Notes: generated by a model not told the origin, from the letters alone. A DNA stretch of 18,898 bases from Iamia sp035575815 (GCF_035575815.1 NZ_DATLXO010000131.1:1-18898); one strand, 5' to 3'; positions 8,389 to 16,031 are shown, numbered from the stretch's first letter. A program made the numbers and translations.

Positions 8389-9279
8389 TCACCGCTCGCC
8401 CGGGGACGCAGGGGCCACCAGCAACGTCGGGGCGAGGGCGGCGGCGAGCAGCAGATCTGCCGTGCCTGCGTCGGGGCGACTGTCGTCGGGCCGGCGGCGA
8501 TCGAGCAGCACCACACCGGGCGGGAGGTGCAGGCGGGTGCCCGGGACGTCCCACACCGGGGTCAGCCGAGCGAGCGTCGACCCGTCGGCGGCGAGCACCC
8601 GGAGCGACGAGGCGTCCCCGGCGGGCTGCTCCAGGCGCCCGACCTCGTGACCGTCGGTGTCCTGGACCCGGGCCCGGAGGCCCTGGCGCACCGTCTCGGC
8701 AACGACCGAACCCAGCGCACCCTGGACGCCGACGACGTCGACGACGGGGGCGGTGCGCCGCCCGGGCCGGGTCAGCCGGACACGGTCGGCGCCGAGCTGG
8801 TCGCGCACCACCAAGCGGGTCACCGTCGCGCTAGGCGCAGCCACGATCCCCCGCCCGATGCGGGCGAGCAGCGACGGCCGGCCGAGGGTGATGCGACCCG
8901 CGATGACGTCGTCGGGGGTGACCAGGCGCCGCACGCCGTCGTCGTCGGGCACGAGGTCGACGAGCAGCAGGGCGTGGTCGATCCCCGATGCGCCGGGCTC
9001 GAACCCCGCGGTCGGGTCATCGAGCACCCGCGGACCGCTCGCGGTGTCGGGCGGAGCCTCGCGGGCCGGTCGCGGCCGCGAGCGGGGCAGGGCAGCGACG
9101 GGCGTCGAGTCGATGCCGGCGATGCCGCCGTCGGCCACGTGCTCGGTCCACAGCCGACCGTCGAAGAACCGCGACTCGTGGCGCGACCACGGGTCGCGGT
9201 TCCAGCCCGACGGGCCCGTCGGACCGTCGTCGGGAGGCGAAGCGTCGGCCCGGGCGCTCGGCGAGGCGGTGGTGGGCAC
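8389..9279 (-). CDS. DUF2510 plus phospholipid scramblase/LURP-one-like protein
   Basis: The 296-aa protein starts with a disordered Pro-rich segment, then a DUF2510 motif at about 26-50 (GWNRDPWSRHESRFFDG then WTEHVAD), a small domain common in actinobacterial membrane-associated proteins. A variable linker leads to a repeated beta-strand region from about 150 to 285 (for example VQDTDGHEVGRL and VLAADGSTLARLTPVWD). It ends with a hydrophobic DLLLAAALAPTLLVAP helix. This layout resembles actinobacterial scramblase-related proteins, which combine DUF2510 with a LURP/tubby-like barrel; the match is by pattern and divergent. Any lipid-scrambling activity is unproven. The GTG has no Shine-Dalgarno but lies six bases after TATCGT, suggesting leaderless initiation. 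It heads a probable four-gene cassette. Confidence 0.68.
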   Translation of the reverse strand: MPTTASPSARADASPPDDGPTGPSGWNRDPWSRHESRFFDGRLWTEHVADGGIAGIDSTPVAALPRSRPRPAREAPPDTASGPRVLDDPTAGFEPGASGIDHALLLVDLVPDDDGVRRLVTPDDVIAGRITLGRPSLLARIGRGIVAAPSATVTRLVVRDQLGADRVRLTRPGRRTAPVVDVVGVQGALGSVVAETVRQGLRARVQDTDGHEVGRLEQPAGDASSLRVLAADGSTLARLTPVWDVPGTRLHLPPGVVLLDRRRPDDSRPDAGTADLLLAAALAPTLLVAPASPGER

Positions 9280-9285
9280 GACGTG

Positions 9286-9291
9286 ACGATA
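9286..9291 (-). promoter_or_regulatory. Candidate -10 box for leaderless scramblase-like mRNA
   Basis: The minus strand reads TATCGT, six bases before the GTG at 9279, with no ribosome site between. This spacing fits transcription starting at the start codon. No good -35 is visible. Confidence 0.3.
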
Positions 9292-9331
9292 CCGACCGGG
9301 TCCCGCCCGCCGGCACCGCCATCGCCGAGGA

Positions 9332-10261
9332 TCACGCCAGGTGCGGCATGACCTGCTCGGCGACGAGGCGGAGGTGGTCGAGGTCGGTGAGGTCGAGCAC
9401 CTGCACGTAGGCCCGGGTGGCGCCGAGGTCGCGGTAGGCCATCAGGGTGGCCACCACCTCCTCGGGGGTGCCGGCCGCGCCGTTGGCCCGCAGCTCGTCG
9501 GGCTCGCGCCCGATGGCTGCGGCCCGGCGGCGGACCTCGTCCTCGTCGGCACCGCAGCACAGCACCTGGGCGGCGGAGCACACGAGCGAGTCGGGGTCGC
9601 GGTCGGCCGCCTCGCAGGCGGCGCGCACCCGGTCGAAGGCGGCGGCGGTGTCGGCCTGCGAGCCGAACGGCAGGTTGAACTCATCCGCGAAGCGCGCCGC
9701 CAGGCGGGGGGTGCGCTTCGGGCCTCCGCCGCCGACGATGATCGGCACGCGGGCCTGGGCCGGCTTGGGCAGGGCCGGCGAGTCCGAGAGCTGGTGGTGG
9801 GCGCCGTCGAAGCGGAAGGTCTCCCCCGGCGGGGTGCCCCACAGGCCGGTGACGACCTCGAGCTGCTCCTCCAGCCGGTCGAAGCGCTCCCCGAGCGGCG
9901 GGAACGGGATGCCGTAGGCGGCGTGCTCACCGTCGTACCACCCCGAGCCGAGACCCAGCTCGACCCGGCCCCCGCTCATGGCGTCGACGGTGGCGACGGA
10001 GATGGCGAGCGGCCCGGGGAGGCGGAACGTGGCCGCCGTGACCAGGGTGCCGAGGCGGATCGTCGAGGTCTCGCGGGCGAGGCCGGCGAGCGTGATCCAG
10101 GCGTCGGTGGGCCCCGGCTGCCCGTCGCCATCGCCCATCTTGAGGTAGTGGTCGGAGCGGAAGAAGGCGTCGAACCCGAGCTCCTCGGCGGTGCGGGCGA
10201 CGGCCAGGAGGTCGTCGTAGGTGGCGCCCTGCTGGGGCTCGGTGAAGATGCGCAGATCCAT
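9332..10261 (-). CDS. F420-dependent LLM-class oxidoreductase
   Basis: This is a bacterial-luciferase-fold flavin/F420-dependent oxidoreductase of 309 aa. The start MDLRIFTEPQQGATYDDLL is chosen because the preceding 21 in-frame codons have no conserved character. Visible family features are AEELGFDAFFRSDHY near residue 30, a SGGRVELGLGSGWYDGEH block near 120, ERFDRLEEQLEV, the VPIIVGGGGPKRTPRLAARFADEFN block, and GTPEEVVATL near the C-terminus. These match actinobacterial F420-dependent class proteins; the substrate is unknown. The ATG has no Shine-Dalgarno but sits eight bases after TACGGT, so it may be leaderless. It is downstream of thrC, across a repeat element, and probably transcribed separately. 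Confidence 0.88.
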   Translation of the reverse strand: MDLRIFTEPQQGATYDDLLAVARTAEELGFDAFFRSDHYLKMGDGDGQPGPTDAWITLAGLARETSTIRLGTLVTAATFRLPGPLAISVATVDAMSGGRVELGLGSGWYDGEHAAYGIPFPPLGERFDRLEEQLEVVTGLWGTPPGETFRFDGAHHQLSDSPALPKPAQARVPIIVGGGGPKRTPRLAARFADEFNLPFGSQADTAAAFDRVRAACEAADRDPDSLVCSAAQVLCCGADEDEVRRRAAAIGREPDELRANGAAGTPEEVVATLMAYRDLGATRAYVQVLDLTDLDHLRLVAEQVMPHLA

Positions 10262-10269
10262 GGCGCCCG

Positions 10270-10275
10270 ACCGTA
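10270..10275 (-). promoter_or_regulatory. Candidate -10 box for leaderless LLM oxidoreductase mRNA
   Basis: TACGGT on the minus strand lies eight bases before the ATG at 10261, and no Shine-Dalgarno is present. Confidence 0.28.
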
Positions 10276-10307
10276 CCGGTGCCGTCCCCTCTCCGACCTC
10301 GCCCGTC

Positions 10308-10452
10308 GAACTGGTCGCGATCACCGTCCGTCCACCCGGCGAACCGGTCGCGAAATCCGTCGTCGGAGCGACGGGAACCGCGACCAGAACCCTCCACCCG
10401 GCGAACTGGTCGCGATCGCCGTCGTCGGAGGGACGGGAACCGCGACCAGTTC
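10308..10452. repeat. Tandem palindromic intergenic repeat (two full copies plus one partial)
   Basis: Two 57-bp copies, 10331-10387 and 10393-10449, match at 52 of 57 positions with a 62-bp period. A third, partial left arm is at 10308-10330. The second copy is flanked by a perfect 12-bp inverted repeat: gaactggtcgcg at 10403-10414 and its complement at 10441-10452. Inside it a shorter stem (ccgtc with gacgg) can form, so each unit folds into a nested hairpin. In the first copy the outer stem is reduced to about 7 bp but the inner stem is 6 bp. It fills the space between the thrC stop (10462) and the LLM gene. It looks like a REP-type element or structured 3' end. Confidence 0.8.
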
Positions 10453-10461
10453 GGCCGCCGC

Positions 10462-11841
10462 CTACGAATCGATGGTGGCGCGGAGGTAGTCGGCCAGTGC
10501 GGCGGGGTCGTTGGCCAGGGTGTCGGCGCGCTCGGGGCGGTCGAGGAGGTCGGCGAGGTGCTCGGGGAGCTGCGGGCGGATGCCGGTGGCGGCCTCGACC
10601 GCGTCGGGGAACTTGGCCGGGTGCGCGGTGCCCAGCACGATCCGGGGGATGTCGGGATCCGACGGGATGGCCCGGGCCGCAGCCACGCCGATGGCCGTGT
10701 GCGGGTCGATGAGCTCGCCGGTCTCGTCGTGCACCCGCTTGATCTCGGCCAGGGTCGCGCCGTCGTCGACTCGGACCGCGGAGAACGTCCGCCGCACCCG
10801 TTCGAGGCGGGCCGCCCCGATGTCGAGCCGACCCTGGGCCCTCAGGTCACCCATGGCCTCGGCCACCACCGGGCCGTTGCGCCCGTAGAGCTCCCACAGG
10901 TAGCGCTCGGCGTTGCTCGAGACACCGATGTCCATGCTCGGGCTGAGGGTGGGCTCAACGCCCTCCATCTCCATCACGCCGGAGTCGATCCAGCGGGTGA
11001 GGATGTCGTTGCGGTTCGATCCGATGACGAGGCGGTCGATGTCGAGGCCGCCCTGGCCGGCGACCCAGCCGGCGAGCACGTTGCCGAAGTTGCCGGTCGG
11101 CACCGAGAAGGACACGGGGCCGTCGGGGGCCACCGTGGCGGCGGAGGTGACGTAGTAGACGACCTGGGTCATCACCCGGGCCCAGTTGATCGAGTTCATG
11201 GCCGAGAGGCGCAGGTCGCGGCGCAGCTCGCCATCGGCGAAGGCCGCCTTGACCAGGTCCTGGCAGGTGTCGAAGTCGCCGTCGACGGCCACGTTGTGAA
11301 CGTTGGGCTCCTCGACGGTGGTCATCTGCCGGCGCTGCACCTCGCTGACCCGACCGGCGGGGTGGAGCACCACGATGTCGACCCGGTCACGGCCGCGACA
11401 GGCCTCGATGGCGGCGGGGCCGGTGTCGCCCGAGGTGGCGACCAGGATCGTCGCCCGCTCATCGCGTCGGGCCAGCTCGCGGTCGAACAGGCGCCCCACC
11501 AGCTGGAGGGCGACGTCCTTGAACGCCAGGGTCGGGCCCCAGAACAGCTCGAGCAGCCAGAGCCCGTCCTCGAGGGGCCGCACCGGGCACACCTCGCTGT
11601 GGCGGAAGGTGCCGTAGGACTCCTCCACCAGGGAGCGCAGCTCGTCGCGGCCGAGGACCGGGGCCACGTAGGGCGCGAGGACCTCGACGGCGACGTCGGT
11701 GTAGCGCTCGACCGACGGGTGCACGTCGATCGACGGCCACGTCTCGGGCACGTAGAGGCCGCCGTCGGGCGCGACCCCGCCGAGGAGCGCCCCGTCGAAG
11801 CTGACCGGGGGGCACGAACCGCGGGTGCTCAAGTAGCGCAC
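10462..11841 (-). CDS. thrC: Threonine synthase, long form
   Basis: ThrC converts O-phosphohomoserine to threonine with PLP. The protein is 459 aa and begins MRYLSTRG, the mark of the long E. coli/yeast-type class rather than the roughly 360-aa form of mycobacteria. The PLP lysine is K108 in GPTLAFKDVALQ, TSGDTG is at 136-141, and the phosphate-binding SVPTGNFGN is near 240. A conserved GTAHPAKFPDAV segment lies near the C-terminus. The GTG start is only 6 bp after the hom stop, so translation is probably coupled. No thrB follows; the next gene is an oxidoreductase beyond a repeat element. Confidence 0.95.
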   Translation of the reverse strand: MRYLSTRGSCPPVSFDGALLGGVAPDGGLYVPETWPSIDVHPSVERYTDVAVEVLAPYVAPVLGRDELRSLVEESYGTFRHSEVCPVRPLEDGLWLLELFWGPTLAFKDVALQLVGRLFDRELARRDERATILVATSGDTGPAAIEACRGRDRVDIVVLHPAGRVSEVQRRQMTTVEEPNVHNVAVDGDFDTCQDLVKAAFADGELRRDLRLSAMNSINWARVMTQVVYYVTSAATVAPDGPVSFSVPTGNFGNVLAGWVAGQGGLDIDRLVIGSNRNDILTRWIDSGVMEMEGVEPTLSPSMDIGVSSNAERYLWELYGRNGPVVAEAMGDLRAQGRLDIGAARLERVRRTFSAVRVDDGATLAEIKRVHDETGELIDPHTAIGVAAARAIPSDPDIPRIVLGTAHPAKFPDAVEAATGIRPQLPEHLADLLDRPERADTLANDPAALADYLRATIDS

Positions 11842-11847
11842 GCGAGC

Positions 11848-13158
11848 TCAGCCCTCGTCGCCGATGACGCGCACCACGCTGCCGACGCGGTGCACGGTGC
11901 CCAGCCGGCGCAGGTCGACGACGGTCGCCTGCAGGTCGGCCTCGCGCGCCACGTGGGTGATGAGCAGGATGCGGGCGTCGTCGCCGATGCCCTCCTGCTC
12001 GAGCGAGCGGATCGACACGTCATGGCGCTCGAACACCTCGGCGATGGCGCGCAGCACGCCGGGGCGGTCCTCGACGTCGATGCTCACGTAGAACGGGCTG
12101 CGCTGCTCGTCGATCGAGCGGATGCGGGCCCGCCCGGCGATGCCGATGGTGGCGTGGGTCTCCTTGCGGAGGTTCACCGCGGCGTCGACCAGGTCACCCA
12201 GCACGGCCGACGCGGTGGGATCGCCGCCGGCGCCGCGGCCGTAGAACATGAGGTCACCGACCGCGGCGCCCTGCACGAAGACGGCGTTGAAGCTGTCGCG
12301 CACCCCGGCGAGCGGGTGCTGGACCGGGACCATGGCCGGGTGGACGCGCACGGCGACCTCGGGGCCGTCGTCGCCGTCGACGCGCTCGCACACCGCGAGC
12401 AGCTTGATGACGTGGCCCAGCCGGGTGGCCGAGGCGATGTCGGCCTCGGTGATCTCCGAGATGCCCTCGTGGTACACGTCGCCGGCGACGACTCGGGTAC
12501 CGAAGGCGAGCGAGGCGATGATGGCGGCCTTGGCCCCGGCGTCGTAGCCCTCGACATCCGCGGTGGGGTCCCGCTCGGCGTAGCCCAGGCTCTGGGCCTC
12601 GGACAGGGCTTCCGCGTAGCCGGTGCCCTCCTCGGTCATCTTGGTGAGGATGTAGTTGGTGGTGCCGTTGACGATGCCCATCACCCGCGAGATGTCCTCG
12701 CCGGCGAGCGACTCGCGCAACGGCCGCACGATGGGGATGCCGCCGGCGACGGCCGCCTCGAAGAGCAGGTCGACGCCGGAGGCCTCGGCGGCGGCGGCCA
12801 GCTCGCTGCCGTGGTTGGCGAGCAGCTCCTTGTTGGCGGTCACCACCGGCTTGCCGGCGGCGAGGGCGGCGAGGGTCAGCTCCCGGGCGGGCTCGATGCC
12901 GCCGATGACCTCGATCACCACGTCGACGTCGGGGTCGATGACGACGGCGGCGGCCTCACGGGTCAGCACGCCGTCGGCCACCTCCACGCCACGGTCGCGG
13001 GTGAGGCTGCGCACCGCGATGCGAGTGACCTCGAGGGTCACGCCCGTGCGTCGGGCGACGGCGTCGCGCCGGGCCCCGACGAGGGTGACGAGCGCGGCGC
13101 CGACGTTGCCGCAACCGAGCAGGCCGACGCGCACGGTGCGACCCGGTCCGGCACCCAC
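11848..13158 (-). CDS. hom: Homoserine dehydrogenase
   Basis: Hom reduces aspartate semialdehyde to homoserine with NAD(P)H, the branch point for threonine and methionine. I start at GTG 13156-13158 (MGAGPGRTVRVGLLG, 436 aa) because AGAGGA lies eight bases upstream; the frame is open to a GTG at 13218 but that 20-residue extension is unconserved. The nucleotide loop GCGNVG is at 15-20, TANKELLA lies further along, and the catalytic region contains GIVNGTTNYILTKM, YAERDPTADVEGYDAGAKAAI and SFNAVFV. A C-terminal ACT domain (about 350-430, starting FYVSIDVEDRPGVLRAI) probably mediates feedback inhibition by threonine. thrC follows at 6 bp. Confidence 0.96.
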   Translation of the reverse strand: MGAGPGRTVRVGLLGCGNVGAALVTLVGARRDAVARRTGVTLEVTRIAVRSLTRDRGVEVADGVLTREAAAVVIDPDVDVVIEVIGGIEPARELTLAALAAGKPVVTANKELLANHGSELAAAAEASGVDLLFEAAVAGGIPIVRPLRESLAGEDISRVMGIVNGTTNYILTKMTEEGTGYAEALSEAQSLGYAERDPTADVEGYDAGAKAAIIASLAFGTRVVAGDVYHEGISEITEADIASATRLGHVIKLLAVCERVDGDDGPEVAVRVHPAMVPVQHPLAGVRDSFNAVFVQGAAVGDLMFYGRGAGGDPTASAVLGDLVDAAVNLRKETHATIGIAGRARIRSIDEQRSPFYVSIDVEDRPGVLRAIAEVFERHDVSIRSLEQEGIGDDARILLITHVAREADLQATVVDLRRLGTVHRVGSVVRVIGDEG

Positions 13159-13166
13159 CCCGTCGT

Positions 13167-13172
13167 TCCTCT
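13167..13172 (-). promoter_or_regulatory. Ribosome binding site of hom
   Basis: The minus strand reads AGAGGA eight bases before the GTG at 13158. It favours this start over the upstream GTG codons at 13187 and 13218, which lack a site. Confidence 0.55.
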
Positions 13173-13419
13173 GTCCCGGCTCGGCCACGGGAGGAGGGTA
13201 GTCACCCGCGGAGGCCACCCCTGACGGGATCGTCCGGCCGGATCCAGGCGCGTGGGGGCCTGCCCCTCGACAGGGCGACGAGGGCGTTCGTCACCGATGC
13301 CGCCGCTCTCGACGGGGTCCGTCTCGCGGTGGGCGGGGCGCGAGGTCGACGGGCGGTTCCCCGCCGGGTAGGAATGTCTGTTCGCCCCCACTGTCACACC
13401 CCCTCGCCATGATGGGGGC

Positions 13420-13950
13420 ATGTGCGACATCTGCGACGGAACGACCGACGACCACCTGGCGGCCCGAACCCGCGGCCACATCGAGAGCATGGGGTGGGCC
13501 CTCCAGGGCGTGGAGCCCGACGCGGGCGGGCCCGGCTGGGTCTACTCGATCGGCCTGCTCACGAGCTACGACCACCCCGAGCTGCTGGTCGTCGATGACG
13601 ACGTGGCCCGCGGGGCATCCCTGCTCAACGCGCTCGGCCGGTCCATCCGCGACGGGGCGATCATCGAGCCCGGCGACGAGCTCGACCTCGGGGGCTGCGA
13701 GGCTGAGCTCATCGACATCCACCCCGCCCACCTCCGAGGCGGTCTCATGGCCATGTGGGACGTCGCTGGTCATCACGGACCCGACGGCGAACCGCTCGAG
13801 CTCGAGGCGTACCAGGTGCTCGTCCCCGGGCCGATGCCGGACGGCGACCGCTTGCCGGACGTGCGGTTGGACGGGCCCGGGCCTGCCCTCAGCGGCGCGG
13901 CGCCGAACCGGGCGGCGCGTCGGGCCGGCGCCCGGCGACGCCGGCGCTGA
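13420..13950 (+). CDS. DUF4262 domain protein
   Basis: The 176-aa protein begins MCDICDG, with a Cys-X2-Cys pair, then HIESMGWALQGVEPD, GWVYSIGLLTSYDHPELLVV, and HPAHLRGGLMAMWD. These are characteristic of the DUF4262 family, whose function is unknown. The last 30 residues are an Arg/Ala-rich tail outside the domain. It is transcribed away from hom. The 261-bp divergent region between them holds GC-rich short inverted repeats (ggcgg/ccgcc at 13352-13365; ccccc/ggggg at 13399-13418, adjoining the ATG) but no strong promoter that I can defend. The second hairpin could mask the start codon. Confidence 0.82.
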   Translation: MCDICDGTTDDHLAARTRGHIESMGWALQGVEPDAGGPGWVYSIGLLTSYDHPELLVVDDDVARGASLLNALGRSIRDGAIIEPGDELDLGGCEAELIDIHPAHLRGGLMAMWDVAGHHGPDGEPLELEAYQVLVPGPMPDGDRLPDVRLDGPGPALSGAAPNRAARRAGARRRRR

Positions 13951-14040
13951 CGGAGTCAGCCGGTGGTCAGGCGGTGCGCCCCGCCCAGCCGACGCCAGTG
14001 CGGGGTCGGCACACCCACGTCGCCGCGACGGCTCCTCAGA

Positions 14041-14046
14041 TAGGTT
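14041..14046 (+). promoter_or_regulatory. Candidate -10 box for leaderless methyltransferase-like mRNA
   Basis: TAGGTT lies exactly seven bases before the ATG at 14054, with no Shine-Dalgarno between. This fits a leaderless transcript starting at the A of ATG. The -35 region is not recognisable. Confidence 0.38.
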
Positions 14047-14053
14047 CCCGGCG

Positions 14054-14968
14054 ATGGCGGGTCCCGGGGTCGAGAACGCCCGCCGCTACCTGGCGGGCCA
14101 AGCGGCGGCGGGAGCCGGGTGGTGGATCGCGGTGTTCACGTCGGACAGGGTGCGCGACGCGACCCTCGGTGACCTTTCGCCGGCGTGGCTGGTGGGCCCG
14201 GATCTGGTGCTGTTCGTCGGCGGGTCCGCTCTTGCGGCTCGAGGGTCGGCGACCTGGGGGTGGGTGACGTTGGCGTGGACCACGGCGGTGACCGTCGGCC
14301 TCTGGGCCTACGCCCTTGCCACCGGGGGCGCGGGGTGGGGCGCGTTGGCCATGACCGCGGCCGTCGTGGGGACCGCAGCGGCGGCGCTCACCCTCGCGCT
14401 GGGGCGGTTGCCGACCCACTGGATCACCGTCGGGCCCTTTGCCTTCCGGCCTGCCCCCGAGCGCGCCCCGGGGAGCCACCTGCGCCACAGCCTCCAGCAG
14501 CTGGTGGTCTTCTGGGTGACGTTCTTCGTCGCCGTTCCCCTGGTGCTCGCCGCCGTCGAGAGGCGGATCGGGCTCCGGTGGTCGGCGCTCGACGGCCCGG
14601 TGGTGAGGGTTGCGGGGATCGGCCTGTTGGTGGTGTTCAGCGGCGTGGGCATCTGGTCGTGCCTCTCGATGGCGTTGCGCGGCGAAGGGACCCCGCTGCC
14701 GTCGGCCACCGCCCAGAAGCTGGTCGTGGTGGGGCCGTATCGCTTCGTCCGGAACCCGATGGCCGTGGCCGGCCTGGCCCAGACCACCGGGGTCGGCCTC
14801 GTCCTCGGCGCGTGGACGGTGATCGTCATCGCCTTCGCCGGGGCGATCGTGTGGGACGCCCTGATCCGCCCCCAAGAGGAGCACGACCTAGCCGAGCGGT
14901 TCGGGCCGAGCTTCGAGCGCTACTGCGCCGAGGTCCGCTGCTGGGTTCCGCGCCCGCCCTCGACGTGA
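14054..14968 (+). CDS. Isoprenylcysteine carboxyl methyltransferase-family membrane protein
   Basis: This 304-aa polytopic membrane protein has about six or seven hydrophobic segments. The C-terminal part carries the ICMT/PEMT signature: GPYRFVRNPMAVAGLAQTTG at 227-246, a TM hairpin, then RPQEEHDLAERFGPSFERYC near 272-291 and a final WVPR. In this family the region binds S-adenosylmethionine near the membrane surface. The N-terminal half is hydrophobic and not recognised. The bacterial substrate is unknown; isoprenylated protein should not be assumed. The frame is open far upstream (to 13409), but that part overlaps DUF4262 in another frame. It lies 103 bp after DUF4262 and converges on the EthD-like gene. 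Confidence 0.8.
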   Translation: MAGPGVENARRYLAGQAAAGAGWWIAVFTSDRVRDATLGDLSPAWLVGPDLVLFVGGSALAARGSATWGWVTLAWTTAVTVGLWAYALATGGAGWGALAMTAAVVGTAAAALTLALGRLPTHWITVGPFAFRPAPERAPGSHLRHSLQQLVVFWVTFFVAVPLVLAAVERRIGLRWSALDGPVVRVAGIGLLVVFSGVGIWSCLSMALRGEGTPLPSATAQKLVVVGPYRFVRNPMAVAGLAQTTGVGLVLGAWTVIVIAFAGAIVWDALIRPQEEHDLAERFGPSFERYCAEVRCWVPRPPST

Positions 14969-15028
14969 CCGATCGGCTCGATGGACCGGCCCGAGCCGCC
15001 ACCGACGGTCACACCCGAGGCACGGTGA

Positions 15029-15146
15029 TCGCCACCGGCGTGACCTTCGTCGGGCGCGGGAATGCGGCGCCGGTCGCCGGAACTGGTCCCAGCCCCGCGG
15101 TCGCCACCGGCGTGGCCTTGGCGTGGCCTTCGTCGGGCGCAAATGC
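15029..15146. repeat. Direct repeat pair with an internal 11-bp tandem duplication
   Basis: Copy 1 (15029-15065) and copy 2 (15101-15146) share tcgccaccggcgtg at one end and ccttcgtcgggcgc followed by aatgc at the other. Copy 2 is longer because ggcgtggcctt is duplicated in tandem (15109-15119, 15120-15130). The sequence between the copies includes cgccggtcgcc, imperfectly complementary to the repeat, so hairpins are possible. Confidence 0.7.
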
Positions 15147-15214
15147 ACCGGTTGACCGGCCTTCACGGCCTGGCCGTCTGGGCCACTTCATCATCGACAC
15201 CCCGCGAGGCTCGA

Positions 15215-15240
15215 GGCCCGGGCCGCCGGGGCCCGGGGCC
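15215..15240. terminator. GC-rich palindromic cluster between convergent genes, possible bidirectional terminator
   Basis: The 10-bp perfect palindrome ggcccgggcc (15215-15224) is followed by gggcccggggcc (15229-15240), so strong alternative GC stems can form. Placement between two convergent stops suits a terminator. No T-run is present on either side. Confidence 0.3.
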
Positions 15241-15280
15241 GTCCCTGCCTGCTGAGCGGATCCGGCTCCGGCGTCCCGGG

Positions 15281-15964
15281 TCAGCGAGCAGCCGGGGTGC
15301 GGAAGAGGTACTCGCCCATGGTCGCGGTCCGGAAGGTGGTGAGGTCGAGGAAGGCGGTGACGTTGGCCAGCATCCGCTCGACGTGGGCCTGGACCCGGGC
15401 CGGGTCGCCGTCGCCCCGGTAGAAGAGGTCGGGGACGCGCACGTGGTCCTTCGAGGGCCAGGCCTCATCGACGATGCCCTCGATCGGCGGGGCGCCGGAA
15501 TCGAGGGCCAGCACCACCAGGTTGCGGACGTAGCGGGTGCGGGGCTGCAGCTCGGCCGATTCGGGGGACTGCACGTCGTGCCAGTGGCGGACCCAGGCGG
15601 TGCGTTCGTGCTCCGGCGGCCGTTGCAGCAGCCCGACGGTGAGGACGCCGGGCGACCGCTGGCCATCGGGCCAGTCGCGGGGTCCGCTCCACGGCGACTC
15701 GCCGTAGTCGGTGTAGAGCGACTCGCTGACGAGGTAACCGTGGACGGTCAGGTCATCGTCCGCGGCGGCGGCGAGGATCCGGCCCTCCGCCGCACCCCGG
15801 TGGCCATAGGCCGCCAGCCAGACCGAGACCGTGGCCAGCAACGGATCCTCGCCGTGGGGCCAGGGCATCGGCGGGTCGACGTCGACCTCGGGATCGTCGA
15901 TCGCCATGGTCAGCCCGAGCACCGTCGCCTCGTCGAGCAGCGTCGGCGCCAGGTGATCGACCAT
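15281..15964 (-). CDS. EthD-domain-like protein, probably 5'-frameshifted
   Basis: The intact open frame is 227 aa from an ATG at 15964. The C-terminal half looks like an EthD/ferredoxin-like alpha+beta domain: WVRHWHDVQSPESAELQPR, YVRNLVVLAL, GIVDEAWPSKDHV, FYRGDGD and a final FLDLTTFRTATMGEYLF. Such proteins occur near catabolic genes, but their role is generally unclear. The ATG has no good ribosome site. The frame upstream remains protein-like back to about 16000, then hits a stop. The neighbouring frame supplies a plausible N-terminus from GTG 16031 with AGGGG six bases before it. One surplus G in a GGGG run (16003-16006) would explain this. The natural product was therefore probably 249 aa. 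It lies downstream of lysA and the VOC gene. Confidence 0.65.
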   Translation of the reverse strand: MVDHLAPTLLDEATVLGLTMAIDDPEVDVDPPMPWPHGEDPLLATVSVWLAAYGHRGAAEGRILAAAADDDLTVHGYLVSESLYTDYGESPWSGPRDWPDGQRSPGVLTVGLLQRPPEHERTAWVRHWHDVQSPESAELQPRTRYVRNLVVLALDSGAPPIEGIVDEAWPSKDHVRVPDLFYRGDGDPARVQAHVERMLANVTAFLDLTTFRTATMGEYLFRTPAAR

Positions 15965-16031
15965 TGCGTTGCGCAGCCTGGCGCGATCCGTGGCGGCCCG
16001 GGCCCCACAGCGCCCAGATCACCTTCTCCAC
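15965..16031 (-). pseudogene. Out-of-frame 5' end of the EthD-like gene
   Basis: GTG 16029-16031 follows AGGGG (16038-16042) and reads VEKVIWALW, a credible beta-strand start for a two-domain EthD-like protein. Skipping one base in the GGGG at 16003-16006 joins it to ARAATDRARLRNAM, which runs straight into the ATG at 15964 and VDHLAPTLL. Without the skip the first frame continues as Arg/Gly-rich shadow sequence. The total of 751 bases equals 250 codons plus one base. Confidence 0.5.

Larger units (their letters stand above)
14969..15280. other. Gene-free convergent intergenic region with repeats
   Basis: This 312-bp stretch lies between the convergent methyltransferase-like and EthD-like genes. 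I see no supported gene. It contains a near-duplicate segment pair (15029-15146) and a GC-rich palindromic cluster (15215-15240) that could end transcription from both sides. Confidence 0.7.

Noticed and set aside
10308..10452. A CRISPR array
   Set aside because: There are only two full copies plus one partial, the 5-bp gaps between them cannot be spacers, the copies are longer than CRISPR repeats, and no cas gene is present.
10279..13224. A 981-codon plus-strand open frame across thrC and hom
   Set aside because: It is the antisense shadow of two genes with intact family motifs, and its His/Asp/Gly/Val-rich translation has no recognisable domain.
13399..13418. A riboswitch or attenuator before DUF4262 (ccccc/ggggg hairpin)
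   Set aside because: The stem is only 5 bp of homopolymer in high-GC DNA, with no alternative pairing or conserved aptamer elements visible.
13219..13419. A T-box or leader-peptide attenuator controlling hom-thrC
   Set aside because: I found no run of Thr, Ile or Lys codons in a short leader frame and no T-box core sequence.
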